Shown here: piece after piece, positions 45,920 to 55,081 of the stretch | How the letters are laid out: each line of letters opens with the position of its first letter | Position numbering within the stretch: the first letter of the stretch is position 1 | Assembly: GCF_003003055.1 (NCBI RefSeq) | Contig: NZ_PVTV01000015.1 | Coordinates: 186,001-250,000 of the forward strand | Origin: Jezberella montanilacus | Lineage (GTDB): Bacteria; Pseudomonadota; Gammaproteobacteria; Burkholderiales; Burkholderiaceae_B | Length of the DNA stretch: 64,000 bases | Reading direction: 5' to 3' | Notes under the pieces: model-generated | Told to the model about the DNA's origin: nothing | Database searches by the model: none | The model's input: only the letters and a program-made list of their open reading frames with translations | Made by a program: the position numbers and the translations under genes

Positions 45920-46590
45920 AACCCTGGGATGGCATTATTAGTGATGAAGAGCAGCACGCCTATCGTGCAGCGGGTTTCGGTCGCCCCTCTGGTGTGGGTA
46001 AGCGCCCTGCTCTGCTGATCATCGATGTCCAGTATCGAACGACAGGCACGCAACCGCGACCGTTCTATGAAGCAATTAAAGAATTCCCCACCAGTTGTGG
46101 CGACGTAGCATGGGATGCCGTGGCTAACATCAAGATACTGCTTGATGCGTTTCGCAAAAATAGCTGGCCAGTGCTGTATCCCCACGTAGCACCCAAGAAT
46201 AAAAATGAAGGCGGACGTTTAGCCGAGAAAATACCTGGCATCATGAATATCCCCACGCACGGCTACGATTTCGTTGAAGAAATCGCACCAAGGCCGGGCG
46301 ACGTTCTGCTTCCTAAAAAACATCCCAGCGCGTTTTTTGCGACTGCCTTGGCAAGCCACCTGATCGACCTTCAGGCGGACACCCTTATCATCACAGGCTG
46401 TAGCACCAGTGGTTGTGTGCGCTCGAGTGTAGTGGACGCTTTTTCGCTGAATTTCAAAGTTCTGGTCCCTCACGATGCTGTCTACGACCGCAGTCGAGTG
46501 TCACACGCCGTGAATCTGTTTGATATGTCAGAAAAATATGCCGATGTGTCTTCAACCAGTGATATTGTAGAAACCTTGAGAAAACTTTAG
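45916..46590 (+). CDS. Isochorismatase-like cysteine hydrolase (N-carbamoyl amidase/half-amidase type)
   Basis: This 224-residue protein has the Asp in LLIIDVQYRT (about residue 37), the Lys in LPKKHPSAFF and the nucleophilic Cys in GCSTSGCVRSS, with the preceding cis-peptide region ITGC. The N-carbamoylsarcosine amidase and ureidoacrylate/maleamate amidohydrolase subgroups share this pattern. The 4-base overlap with the hydantoinase gene (ATGA) strongly suggests it acts on the ring-opened product. Confidence 0.88.
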   Translation: MKPWDGIISDEEQHAYRAAGFGRPSGVGKRPALLIIDVQYRTTGTQPRPFYEAIKEFPTSCGDVAWDAVANIKILLDAFRKNSWPVLYPHVAPKNKNEGGRLAEKIPGIMNIPTHGYDFVEEIAPRPGDVLLPKKHPSAFFATALASHLIDLQADTLIITGCSTSGCVRSSVVDAFSLNFKVLVPHDAVYDRSRVSHAVNLFDMSEKYADVSSTSDIVETLRKL

Positions 46591-46604
46591 GCTTTGGAGA
46601 AAAA

Positions 46605-47765
46605 ATGAAATTTTTTAATCGACGCTCTATTCTGGCGCTTTTAGCAATCACGATCAGTAGCGCGACACTATCAAACGCCGCGTACGCGCAAGCCAAAGAG
46701 ACTCTGAAATTCGGTCTCGCCATGCCTCTATCTGGATCACAAGCACTGTATGGTGCTGATCAAGTCAAAGCGTCTCAGTGGGCGGTTGCCGACATCAACG
46801 CCAAGGGTGGCGTCAACGGCAAAATGCTAGAAATGATTGTGCTGGATACCCAGGCTGATCCACAGTTGGGGATCAATGCGGTCAAACGCCTGACCAGCGT
46901 CGACAACGTGCCAGTTTTCATCACCGCCTGGAGCGCAGTGGTCAAAGCCGTAGCGCCGATCGCCAATCGAGACAAAGTACTTGAGTTAAGTGTCGGTGCA
47001 AACTCGCCCGAGATTGCCAAGTTAGGCGACTACGTATACACGACGTTCCCGCTTGCAGAGGTCGATGTCAGTGGCCTCGCCAAATACACCTTCGCCACGT
47101 TGGGCAAAAAGACAGCCGCGATCATGTACATCAATAACGATAGCGGTGTTGAAGGCGCTGCCATCTACAAAAGCGAATTCGAAAAAGCGGGCGGAAAAGT
47201 CGTTGCTTATGAAGCCTACGACACCAAGGCAACTGAATTTACCGGCGCGCTGCTAAAAGTCAAAGCTGCCAATCCGGATATGATCCACATTCAGGGTCTG
47301 GTGTCAGATATCCCGCAAGTGATTGCCCAGATGCGTCAGCTCGGTCTGCAGCAGCGCGTATCTACATACTCAGTCGGCTACAACCCAAAAATCATTGAAC
47401 AGCTTGGCACCGCGGCCGAGGGTTTGATCGTAACGTCGCTCGCACCCGGCGTCTCTGACAACCCAAATGTCGGGACCTTTATTCAACGCTGGAAAGACAC
47501 TGAAAAACGGGTACCTAATGGCCTGCCTTATACCCAGTACCTGTATGACGGTCCGTACTTGGTTGCAGAGCTCTACAAATGGCTAGAGCAAAACAAACTC
47601 CCAGCCACAGGAGAAAACATGCGCAAAGCATTGATTACCGTCAAAAACTTTGAATTACCCATGACCGGTGGACTACAAGTTGGTGAAGACCATCGCGTCA
47701 ACAAACCCGTTTACCTCTTGACGGTAGACAAGGGCCAGTTCGTTCCGCTGGCCACCATTAAGTAA
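46605..47765 (+). CDS. ABC transporter substrate-binding protein (second Liv-type system)
   Basis: This 386-residue periplasmic protein has a signal peptide ending near AAYAQA, then LKFGLAMPLSGSQALYGADQVKA and GGVNGKMLEMIVLDTQADP. It is the Peripla_BP_6 class. TTGGAGAA precedes the ATG. It lies 14 bp after the cysteine hydrolase and is followed by permease and ATPase genes, so it probably captures the compound that the hydantoinase opens. Confidence 0.93.
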   Translation: MKFFNRRSILALLAITISSATLSNAAYAQAKETLKFGLAMPLSGSQALYGADQVKASQWAVADINAKGGVNGKMLEMIVLDTQADPQLGINAVKRLTSVDNVPVFITAWSAVVKAVAPIANRDKVLELSVGANSPEIAKLGDYVYTTFPLAEVDVSGLAKYTFATLGKKTAAIMYINNDSGVEGAAIYKSEFEKAGGKVVAYEAYDTKATEFTGALLKVKAANPDMIHIQGLVSDIPQVIAQMRQLGLQQRVSTYSVGYNPKIIEQLGTAAEGLIVTSLAPGVSDNPNVGTFIQRWKDTEKRVPNGLPYTQYLYDGPYLVAELYKWLEQNKLPATGENMRKALITVKNFELPMTGGLQVGEDHRVNKPVYLLTVDKGQFVPLATIK

Positions 47766-47782
47766 GAACCTTCGCCTTATTT

Positions 47783-47812
47783 GGTCACGGTTGCCTTGGC
47801 GGTGCCGTGACC
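47783..47812 (+). promoter_or_regulatory. Stem-loop between substrate-binding protein and permease genes
   Basis: GGTCACGG (47783-47790) and CCGTGACC (47805-47812) form an 8-bp stem with a 14-base loop, located 18 bases after the binding-protein stop. Such structures between binding-protein and permease genes often protect the upstream message. No U tract follows, so a full terminator is unlikely. Confidence 0.55.
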
Positions 47813-47838
47813 GATCTACCGTCAATCGAAGGACTGCT

Positions 47839-48747
47839 GTGATTGATATCAGTATTTTGGTACAGATTCTCTGGACAGGGCTATCCGCCTCGACCTACGC
47901 CGTTCTGTTTGCTGTTGCATTTTCGCTCGTGCTTAAAGTCGTCAAGGTCTGGAACTTTGCGCAAGCTGGGCTCATGGCTCTTTCGTTTTATGCGATGTAC
48001 GCATTACATGCCTTGCTGGGGCTACCCATTCTGGCATCGGCAGCTCTGGGGCTACTCGTCACGATTGCAGCGAGCGTGTTCATGGACCGCTTCGGCCTAC
48101 AGACACTTCGCAACAGAATGTCACCGAATCTGACTTTCTTTATTTTCACCTTAGTGGTCTCTGAGTTTCTTGCCTATTTATTGGCCATGATGTTTGGCAC
48201 GGAGCCGGTTGCTCTCACGCAAAGCATCATGTCAGGGGTCAATATCATCAATGGCATTGTGATCAGCAACTGGGATATCCAGGCTCTGTGTGTAACTGCC
48301 GTCTTGCTGTTAACCCTTTACCTGTTCATCAGTAGAACGCGTGATGGCCAATTCATGGCAGCCGTTGCCGACAATCCAGAACTCTCTCGGTTTTATGGCA
48401 TCAGTGTCAAACGCGCATACGTCACGACGTTTGTGATCTCAGCTATTTTGATCACAGCTGGCATGTATCTATTTGGAACGCGTGCATCCGTGATCCCTAA
48501 TACCCCTCTGCAAATGATGCTGTTTGCGGTCATCGCAACCCTATTGGGCGGTATGGGTCATATTTTTGGTGCTGCGCTGGCAGCTGTTGCCCTATCACTT
48601 ATTCAGGGCCTGAGTATTTTTGTCATACCGTCACAATGGCAAGGATTGATCCTTTACGTTTTTCTTTTTGTCACGATCTTGTTCTTTCCTCAAGGTGTGA
48701 GTCTGAAAAAGCTCAAGCAATTGACACTTATCCGCAAGACGCAATGA
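47839..48747 (+). CDS. LivH-type ABC transporter permease (second system)
   Basis: This 302-residue polytopic protein has WNFAQAGLMALSFYAMYAL and the cytoplasmic loop AVADNPELSRFYGI, as in LivH permeases. The GTG at 47839 follows GAAGGA and starts the first hydrophobic helix; an earlier ATG at 47791 would place a polar leader in front and fall in the stem-loop. It pairs with the LivM-type gene 28 bp downstream. Confidence 0.88.
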   Translation: MIDISILVQILWTGLSASTYAVLFAVAFSLVLKVVKVWNFAQAGLMALSFYAMYALHALLGLPILASAALGLLVTIAASVFMDRFGLQTLRNRMSPNLTFFIFTLVVSEFLAYLLAMMFGTEPVALTQSIMSGVNIINGIVISNWDIQALCVTAVLLLTLYLFISRTRDGQFMAAVADNPELSRFYGISVKRAYVTTFVISAILITAGMYLFGTRASVIPNTPLQMMLFAVIATLLGGMGHIFGAALAAVALSLIQGLSIFVIPSQWQGLILYVFLFVTILFFPQGVSLKKLKQLTLIRKTQ

Positions 48748-48775
48748 ACTGCGCAATCCAGAAAGGTTTCTGAAT

Positions 48776-49648
48776 ATGGAGTATCTCGTCTCATTAGCGG
48801 TGCTGATTGGGATCTATGTGATTCTTAGTTCGAGCTTTAACCTGATTATCGGTTTTGGGGGACTTATCAGCATTGCACATCCTATTTTTTTCGCGCTGGG
48901 TGCCTACACGACTGGCTTATTGGCCATTCACTTTGAAGTTCATCCGCTGCTAGCCGTGTTAGCTGGAGGTAGCGTTGCATTTCTTTCTTCAATGATGCTT
49001 TCGTTGCCCTCGCTGCGCATTTCGGGTGATTATCTGCTCATCACAAGTATCGGCTTTCAGTTGGGTTTATTAGAAGTCATCAAGCATTTGGGCTTTACGG
49101 GTGGTGCCAGTGGCCTAGGCAATATTCCCAATGTAGTGGAAGGTCCCTCACGCAGTGCCGTGTTTGCCTTCGCCTCCTGTGCCGTTGCTTTAGCGGTAGT
49201 GCTGATGATCCGCTGGCTCTTGACTGGCCCCTACGGTCGTGTCATTTCTGCGATGCGTGATGATGAACTGGCGTTTTCCGCATTGGGCAGAAATGCAATG
49301 ATGATTAAACTCGCATTATTTGCGATTGGCTCAGGTTTCGCGGGAATTGCTGGCGGTATTTATGCCTATTACTACCAGTACGTCAGTCCCGATCAGTTCG
49401 AGATTTTACAATCAGCAATGTTATTGACGATGGTGGTTGTTGGTGGCATGGGCTCACACCTCGGCCCAGTGGTGGGTGCGGTGCTACTGCTTCTGTTACC
49501 GCAGGCAATCAGTTTTATGAATTTGCCGCCCAGTGTGATGGCACCGCTACAAGGTGTGATTTTCACAACACTCGTCATCATTTTTCTGTTTTGGCGACCA
49601 CAAGGCCTGATTGCGCCTGCCCAACGCCAAGCACAAAGGAAGTCTTGA
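48776..49648 (+). CDS. LivM-type ABC transporter permease (second system)
   Basis: This 290-residue membrane protein has the LivM hallmark NLIIGFGGLISIAHPIFFALGAY and a loop VISAMRDDELAFSALGRN, with YYQYVSPDQF nearby. It forms the pore together with the preceding permease. It is one base from the ATPase gene start. Confidence 0.9.
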   Translation: MEYLVSLAVLIGIYVILSSSFNLIIGFGGLISIAHPIFFALGAYTTGLLAIHFEVHPLLAVLAGGSVAFLSSMMLSLPSLRISGDYLLITSIGFQLGLLEVIKHLGFTGGASGLGNIPNVVEGPSRSAVFAFASCAVALAVVLMIRWLLTGPYGRVISAMRDDELAFSALGRNAMMIKLALFAIGSGFAGIAGGIYAYYYQYVSPDQFEILQSAMLLTMVVVGGMGSHLGPVVGAVLLLLLPQAISFMNLPPSVMAPLQGVIFTTLVIIFLFWRPQGLIAPAQRQAQRKS

Positions 49649-49649
49649 A

Positions 49650-50408
49650 ATGACTACCCTGGTTTCCCTAAACACTGTATGCAAGAGTTTTGGCGGAATT
49701 GTGGTTGCAGATCATATATCCATCGATATTCATGGCGGCGAAATTCTCGGATTAATCGGACCCAACGGTGCCGGCAAAACATCCCTGTTTAATCTGATCT
49801 CTGGTCTCTATCCGGTGGACTCGGGCACTATCACGGTCGCGGGAAAACCTCTAGATGGTTTGCCTATGTATCAGCGAGCGCGCCTTGGAGTGGCCAGAAC
49901 GTGGCAGCACATGCGTTTATTTGCAAGCATGACTGTTCTCGAGAATATTCTGGTAGCACCGCGTGACTATCCGGGTGAAAAAATTTCTCAAATTATTTTT
50001 CGTACCAAACAAATCAACTCTGCAGAGCAAGCTCTATGTGAGCGTGCCATGAGCATCCTGCACCGTATGAATCTCACGTCGATTGCTCATTCCAACGTTA
50101 GCGACATTAGCTTTGGTCAACAAAAGCTGGTGGGTTTAGCCCGCGCGTTGATGAACGATGGCGACTGCCTGCTTCTCGATGAGCCGATGGCAGGCGTTGA
50201 GGGGAATGCGTACGAAACCATGAAAACTATCGTGCGAGAAGAAGCTGCAGCGGGACGTGCCATTTGTGTCGTTGAGCACAACGTCTCTTTCATTAAAGAC
50301 TTGTGTAACAGCGCTGTGTTTATGGCTCGCGGTTGTATTCTTGAACGAGGTAGCGTCCAGACCTTGCTTTCCAGCAAAACGCTGGCAGACCTGTATTTCG
50401 GCACATAA
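49650..50408 (+). CDS. LivG-type ABC transporter ATP-binding protein (second system)
   Basis: This 252-residue ATPase has Walker A GPNGAGKTS, an altered signature SFGQQKLVGLARAL, Walker B CLLLDEPMAGV and the switch His in VVEHNVSF. The ATG at 49650 is preferred because AGGAAGT precedes it and the family begins with LVSLNTVCKSFGG. It is followed by a 29-bp gap to the partner ATPase gene. Confidence 0.9.
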   Translation: MTTLVSLNTVCKSFGGIVVADHISIDIHGGEILGLIGPNGAGKTSLFNLISGLYPVDSGTITVAGKPLDGLPMYQRARLGVARTWQHMRLFASMTVLENILVAPRDYPGEKISQIIFRTKQINSAEQALCERAMSILHRMNLTSIAHSNVSDISFGQQKLVGLARALMNDGDCLLLDEPMAGVEGNAYETMKTIVREEAAAGRAICVVEHNVSFIKDLCNSAVFMARGCILERGSVQTLLSSKTLADLYFGT

Positions 50409-50437
50409 GCGGCGTTTAACCAGAAGGAATAGCGACA

Positions 50438-51121
50438 GTGCTTCAAGCAGAAAACGTCAATGCTTATTACGGTAAGCTTCAGGTCTTGCACGAGCTTTCA
50501 CTGACGATCACTGATGGCGAACGGGTCGGTATCTTCGGCCACAATGGGGCGGGCAAAACAACTTTGCTTAAGAGCTTAGTGGGCGATGTCTCGCAGGTCG
50601 ACGGAACCATTCACTACCATCAGCACGCGATTCTTGCTGGCCAGGTTCACCTCAACGTGCGTCGTGGTATCGGTTTTGTACCGCAGGGCAACAATGTTTT
50701 TCGTGAGTTATCCGTTGAACAGAACCTGCGGATCGCCGGATTGATGCATGACACGGCTTATGCAGAATCGGTGTATGGGATTTTTCCAATTCTTAAAGAG
50801 CGTCAGCTTCAGCAGGCCGGGTCGTTGAGCGGAGGACAACAGCAAATGTTAGCGCTGGGCATGGCGTTGATGACGCGCCCTCGAATACTACTGCTCGACG
50901 AACCCACCACCGGCCTGGCCCCTATCGTCGTTAAAGATGTACTGAGTTCAGTGCGGACGATTAATCAAAGTGAGGGCACAACCGTGCTGATCGTCGAACA
51001 AAACGTTCAAGCGACACTTCAAGAAGTTGAGCGCGCCATCGTGCTCAAAGCAGGACGAGTCATTTTTGATGGAGCCAGCAAGCAACTACTTGAAGAAAAT
51101 AACCTTTGGCATTTATTTTGA
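50438..51121 (+). CDS. LivF-type ABC transporter ATP-binding protein (second system)
   Basis: This 227-residue ATPase has Walker A GHNGAGKTT, the signature LSGGQQQMLALGMALM, Walker B ILLLDEPTTGLAP and EQNVQ. A GTG start with AGAAGGA upstream is used. It completes the second importer, whose stop lies 7 bp before the MmgE/PrpD start. Confidence 0.9.
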   Translation: MLQAENVNAYYGKLQVLHELSLTITDGERVGIFGHNGAGKTTLLKSLVGDVSQVDGTIHYHQHAILAGQVHLNVRRGIGFVPQGNNVFRELSVEQNLRIAGLMHDTAYAESVYGIFPILKERQLQQAGSLSGGQQQMLALGMALMTRPRILLLDEPTTGLAPIVVKDVLSSVRTINQSEGTTVLIVEQNVQATLQEVERAIVLKAGRVIFDGASKQLLEENNLWHLF

Positions 51122-51128
51122 AATTTCT

Positions 51129-52532
51129 ATGAAAAACATGACACCACGTGAGGCTGCTGGACAAGGATTACGAGAATTGGTTACTTGGGCAGCACGTCAG
51201 GAATTAAGTGACATCCCTGTCGACGTTCGTCAAAAAACGCTGATGATCATCGCTGACGATCTGGCGGCAATCATATCGGCTGAGAACGAACCTCAAATCG
51301 TAGCGGCTCAAACAAAGATAACTGCCCGTGGCCCTTCCGGATCCGCTTCGCTGTTTAGGCAAGATCGAGCAAAATTAGCCCCGCTACAAGCTGCTCTGGC
51401 TAATGCACTGGCTGCCAGTTGGAACGAACTTGATGAGGGTTATCGCAAAGCAGTATGTCATGCTGGCCTCTACACACTGCCGATTTTGCTGGCGCTTGCC
51501 GAGAGTGAAAATTTGTCGACTGCCGAGGTAATACGTGCCAGTACTCTCGCCTACGAAGTCACCGCTCGCTTTGCCAGAGCGTGGCGCTTTAGCACTCTGA
51601 CCATTCACCCACACGCTTTATTTAACACTGTTGGCGCAACCGCAGCCATTGGCTTTTTACGTCGCTTACCAGCCCAGCAAATGCTCGATGCCCTATCAAA
51701 CGCCAGCACTTTGGGTGCTGTTGGGCCATACAACCAGGCTTTGCGTGGCGCACTGATTCGTAACGCGTGGGCTGCTGCAGGTATCTTCAATAGCTTTCAA
51801 GCGATTGAATGGGCTGAGGCAGGTATAGCCGGGTTGGCAGAAACACCCCACGATGTCTACCACGAGACGCTGGGGAGTGAGGCCCACATTCAGGAGCTGA
51901 CCGTTGGTCTGGGTGTTGATTGGGCAGTTAGCTCGGGATACCATAAGATCTACGCATGCTGCCAATATGCTCACTCATCAATTGAAGCGATGAGTGAAAT
52001 TTTGCTTACTCACCCAGAACTGCAAGGCGGTGCAGATGTCATCAAGATCGAGCTCAAGACTCATAGCCTTGGTGTGTCATTAGATAATCAGGAACCGTTA
52101 ACCACGCTTGGGGCCAAGTTCTCGATGCCGCACGCTCTGGCTGCGTCATTGGTATACGGCCACGGTGGGGCACAAGCGTTTGGTACCGAATCGATAAGCG
52201 ATCAGCGTGTCGCGCGTTTGCGACAACAAGTTGAAATCCAACTAACCGATAAACCATTGCCTTGGCCGCAAGACCGCCCTGCTTTCTTGACGCTGGTCAC
52301 CACCGATGGCCATCGCTACAGCGCGAATTGCCTGAGTGCACGAGGCGGTCCTGATCGTCCTTTCAGCAACGAAGATCTTTGGGCAAAGATTGATGAGTTG
52401 TCGTCTTCAACCGCTCCAGGCCTGACTCGAACAATGCAAGCGCTTCACTCAGATTGCAATGGCGAGTCCGATTGTGTTGCGCTGGCAAAGCCCTGGCGAG
52501 CGGTTGTTGATCAATTTTTTAATCTCGCGTAA
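51129..52532 (+). CDS. MmgE/PrpD family protein
   Basis: From ATG 51129 this 467-residue protein shows the family fold: a helical region with ANALAASWNELDEGYRKAVCHAG, TIHPHALFNTVGA and a C-terminal part with the substrate-loop YKIYACCQYAHSSIEA motif (close to PrpD active-site Lys/Tyr/Cys area). Known members are 2-methylcitrate dehydratase, immune-responsive gene 1/cis-aconitate decarboxylase and aminocyclitol-type proteins. Its substrate here is unknown but should be a small dicarboxylic acid-like product of the hydantoinase branch. Confidence 0.85.
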   Translation: MKNMTPREAAGQGLRELVTWAARQELSDIPVDVRQKTLMIIADDLAAIISAENEPQIVAAQTKITARGPSGSASLFRQDRAKLAPLQAALANALAASWNELDEGYRKAVCHAGLYTLPILLALAESENLSTAEVIRASTLAYEVTARFARAWRFSTLTIHPHALFNTVGATAAIGFLRRLPAQQMLDALSNASTLGAVGPYNQALRGALIRNAWAAAGIFNSFQAIEWAEAGIAGLAETPHDVYHETLGSEAHIQELTVGLGVDWAVSSGYHKIYACCQYAHSSIEAMSEILLTHPELQGGADVIKIELKTHSLGVSLDNQEPLTTLGAKFSMPHALAASLVYGHGGAQAFGTESISDQRVARLRQQVEIQLTDKPLPWPQDRPAFLTLVTTDGHRYSANCLSARGGPDRPFSNEDLWAKIDELSSSTAPGLTRTMQALHSDCNGESDCVALAKPWRAVVDQFFNLA

Positions 52533-52572
52533 ACAAGTCAAAGAATTTCAAGCACGTGTCGGGAACGAACAG

Positions 52573-53973
52573 ATGGATGCTGTTGATAAGCAATGGGACA
52601 TGAACGTCGACGTACTGGTGATCGGTGCAGGCGGCTGTGGGCTGGCTGCTGCCATTGCCGCGCATGACGAAGGTGCACAGGTTGCAATCGTTGAGAAGCG
52701 TGACAAGCCAGGTGGTAACACGGCGCTCAGCACGGGATCTATCCCCGGAGCAGGTAGCCGCTTTCAAAAAGCTGCAAATATCATCGACTCGCCCGAGATC
52801 ATGATCGCTGACCTTGAAAGGATTGCTGGTCAACATGAACTCAGTCAGGTCAGTGACTACCTGTCGAGGATATCCGCTGAGCTCTGCGAGTGGTTGGTAG
52901 ATTCTGTACCGGCACGCATGAGCCTGATCACCGATTACTGCCACGTCGGCCATTCTGTCCCACGTTTGCACGCGCCCGCTTCACGTCGCGGTCAAGACCT
53001 GATGGACGATCTGCTGGCTGGTGTCGCTAAGCGGGACATTGCCCTAGCTGTGGGTAACCCAGTGCAATCACTGCTGACTTCTTCGGACGGGGATGTGATC
53101 GGTGCTTTGATTGCTGGTAAAGGTGTAGAGTCCTCGCGCATTAAAGCCAGCAAAGTGATTCTGGCCTGCAATGGTTTTGCTGCAAACCGTGATTTGGTCA
53201 AAGAATTTTGTCCTGAAATTGCGGGGGCCGAGTACTTTGGTGCGCTGGGCAGCCAAGGGGAGGCCGTGCAATGGGGGCGTGCGCTTGGTGCTGGTTTAGC
53301 CAATATGGCTGCCTACCAAGGCTATGCAGCGGTTGCCTATCCCCACGGCTCACTGCTGTCATGGACTACGTTGGAAAAAGGCGGGGTTCTAGTGAACTCG
53401 CAAGGTGAACGCTTTGGTAACGAGGATATCGGCTATTCGGGATATGCCCGCCTCGTACTTGAACAGCAAACTGAAGTATTTGCCATTTTTGATGATCGAA
53501 TCAAAACCATCGCGGATAAGGAAGATGAATTCAGGGATCTGGTCGAACTCGGTGGCATCAAAGCAGCGGCGAGTACAGCAGAACTCGCCGCACTGTTTAA
53601 TTTGCCAGTCGATAAGTTAGCCAACACACTTGCGAGCTACAACCAGGCTGCGGATGGCAAGGCAGCAGACAGGTTTGGTCGCAATAAATTCGGTTTGGCT
53701 CCCCTGCAAACAAAATACTGGATCTGCCGAGTCACACCAGGCCTGTTCCACACGCAAGGTGGTTTAAAAATAGATACGACTGGACATGTCTTAAGGCGAG
53801 ATGGCAGCCGCATCCCCAATCTCTTTGCTGGCGGCGGGGCAGCAGGTGGCATCAGCGGCCGAGCAGGCGCTGCTGGCTATGCCTCGGGCAACGGCCTGCT
53901 CACGGCGATCGGTTTGGGTTATGTAAGCGGTCGCACTGCCGTTCAAGAGCTTGGCCTCAATCTTGCTCAGTAA
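52573..53973 (+). CDS. FAD-dependent oxidoreductase (fumarate reductase/tricarballylate dehydrogenase-like flavoprotein)
   Basis: This 466-residue flavoprotein has the FAD motif VLVIGAGGCGLAAAIAA, EKRDKPGGNTALSTGSIPGAG, and C-terminal HTQGGLKIDTTGHVL followed by NLFAGGGAAGGISG. The arrangement is that of soluble fumarate reductase-type/FrdA-like FAD proteins. It would reduce or oxidise a C-C bond next to a carboxylate. The ATG at 52573 is chosen, though a GTG at 52558 in frame is possible; the long upstream frame overlaps the MmgE gene. Confidence 0.88.
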   Translation: MDAVDKQWDMNVDVLVIGAGGCGLAAAIAAHDEGAQVAIVEKRDKPGGNTALSTGSIPGAGSRFQKAANIIDSPEIMIADLERIAGQHELSQVSDYLSRISAELCEWLVDSVPARMSLITDYCHVGHSVPRLHAPASRRGQDLMDDLLAGVAKRDIALAVGNPVQSLLTSSDGDVIGALIAGKGVESSRIKASKVILACNGFAANRDLVKEFCPEIAGAEYFGALGSQGEAVQWGRALGAGLANMAAYQGYAAVAYPHGSLLSWTTLEKGGVLVNSQGERFGNEDIGYSGYARLVLEQQTEVFAIFDDRIKTIADKEDEFRDLVELGGIKAAASTAELAALFNLPVDKLANTLASYNQAADGKAADRFGRNKFGLAPLQTKYWICRVTPGLFHTQGGLKIDTTGHVLRRDGSRIPNLFAGGGAAGGISGRAGAAGYASGNGLLTAIGLGYVSGRTAVQELGLNLAQ

Positions 53974-54005
53974 CACTCCCTTTTTTGACCCGGCCGCGTG
54001 AGCGC

Positions 54006-54068
54006 GAAAGAGGCCCGTTCGACCGTTTCAAACCGCAAACGATGTTTGCGGTACAGACCCCCTCTTTC
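54006..54068. terminator. Large hairpin between converging genes
   Basis: An inner perfect stem ACCGCAAAC-GAT-GTTTGCGGT (54032-54052) is enclosed by an outer pair GAAAGAGG (54006-54013) and CCTCTTTC (54061-54068). It lies between the stop codons of the FAD oxidoreductase and the converging CMD-family gene and probably ends transcription from both sides. Confidence 0.6.
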
Positions 54069-54087
54069 ACCCTTGATTTAGTTGAGT

Positions 54088-54732
54088 CTAATTAGCCGGA
54101 AACGGCAAAGGCTTTCCCTCAGGCGGCATCTCCTGACCAAGAGCTAGCAGCATGGCTACCCCGACATAGGTGCCGCTGACCGCAACCAAGTCAACGAGTT
54201 GTTGCTCTCCCAAAATAGCTTTGGCTCTGTTAAATAACTCGTCTGGAACGTTATGCGTGCGAATGAGAGCCATACTGACGTCATAGACTACCTCTTCGTC
54301 TGGTTTCATGTTTGCAGGACGAACTCCTTTTTTCACATCGTCTGCAATCTGTTGTAGCAGCCCCGCTTTGAGCGCCAGGGGGTAATGCGCAAACCACTCA
54401 ATTTGGGACTTCCATTCATTACCTTGAATGATGATGGCAAATTCGTTCAAGCGGGTGGGCAATGAGGTATTGAAACGCAAGTAATCAAGCAGCTTATTGA
54501 GTCGATCAGCATACACAGGGCTTCTAAACATAACGTTATAAGGCCCAGCCAAGCCAACGCTTGAGAGTTTGATAATGTCTTGAGCCAATTGCTGGCCTTC
54601 GGGCGCGATTTGCTCTAGCGTGATTTGTGGAAAGCGTTTTGGGGCGCCTGGGGTGGGCGGGGTTTGAGAGCGCGGTAGGCTCAGTGGGTGCGCTAGTGCA
54701 CCCGCCAAGACAAATCTTAAGCTAAACAACAT
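54088..54732 (-). CDS. Exported carboxymuconolactone decarboxylase/AhpD-like protein
   Basis: This 214-residue protein has the CMD-like helix segment RLNEFAIIIQGNEWKSQIEWFAHYPLAL and LGEQQLVDLVAVSGTYVGVAMLL. The usual AhpD Cys-x-x-Cys pair is absent, which points away from a peroxidase-type AhpD. A short hydrophobic N-terminus (about residues 2-15) may be a signal peptide. CMD relatives decarboxylate lactones or act in redox roles; the specific job here is not visible. It shares its strand with the amidohydrolase operon 350 bp upstream. Confidence 0.75.
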   Translation of the reverse strand: MLFSLRFVLAGALAHPLSLPRSQTPPTPGAPKRFPQITLEQIAPEGQQLAQDIIKLSSVGLAGPYNVMFRSPVYADRLNKLLDYLRFNTSLPTRLNEFAIIIQGNEWKSQIEWFAHYPLALKAGLLQQIADDVKKGVRPANMKPDEEVVYDVSMALIRTHNVPDELFNRAKAILGEQQLVDLVAVSGTYVGVAMLLALGQEMPPEGKPLPFPAN

Positions 54733-55081
54733 TATTTTGTGAGAAATTAGTTGTCGTGACCTGTCCGGTTTTATCGGACCGTCACAATGCGGGTGGTAGC
54801 GAAAACCAATCCGTGTTGTACGGCAGATCGATCGCTTGCTTCAAATTGAACTAGGTATCGTAGCTCAACCCGGCTGTTTGATAAGCCGTCGGACTACGTT
54901 CACGCAGAATCGAAAACTCACCACTATAAAGAGTGGTGATCCGCTGGCTCATACCGTACGCGACGTTCACGTGAAACTGCGGCGCTATCTATGCTGCGAT
55001 AGCGAAAGGCGATTTGATTGCTCATGGCTCGTGCTGTCATCAGATCCTCACAATGAGATATCTTTGAGAGATCTATTTGCT
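54733..55081. other. 349-bp stretch without a recognised gene
   Basis: This gap between two minus-strand genes contains a perfect 7-bp inverted repeat (CACCACT...AGTGGTG, 54919-54938). Short frames on both strands show no family resemblance and no ribosome binding site. Nothing else could be supported. Confidence 0.5.

Noticed and set aside
52459-52572. Earlier start for the FAD oxidoreductase
   Set aside because: It overlaps the MmgE/PrpD gene by over 70 bases and adds residues not matching flavoproteins.
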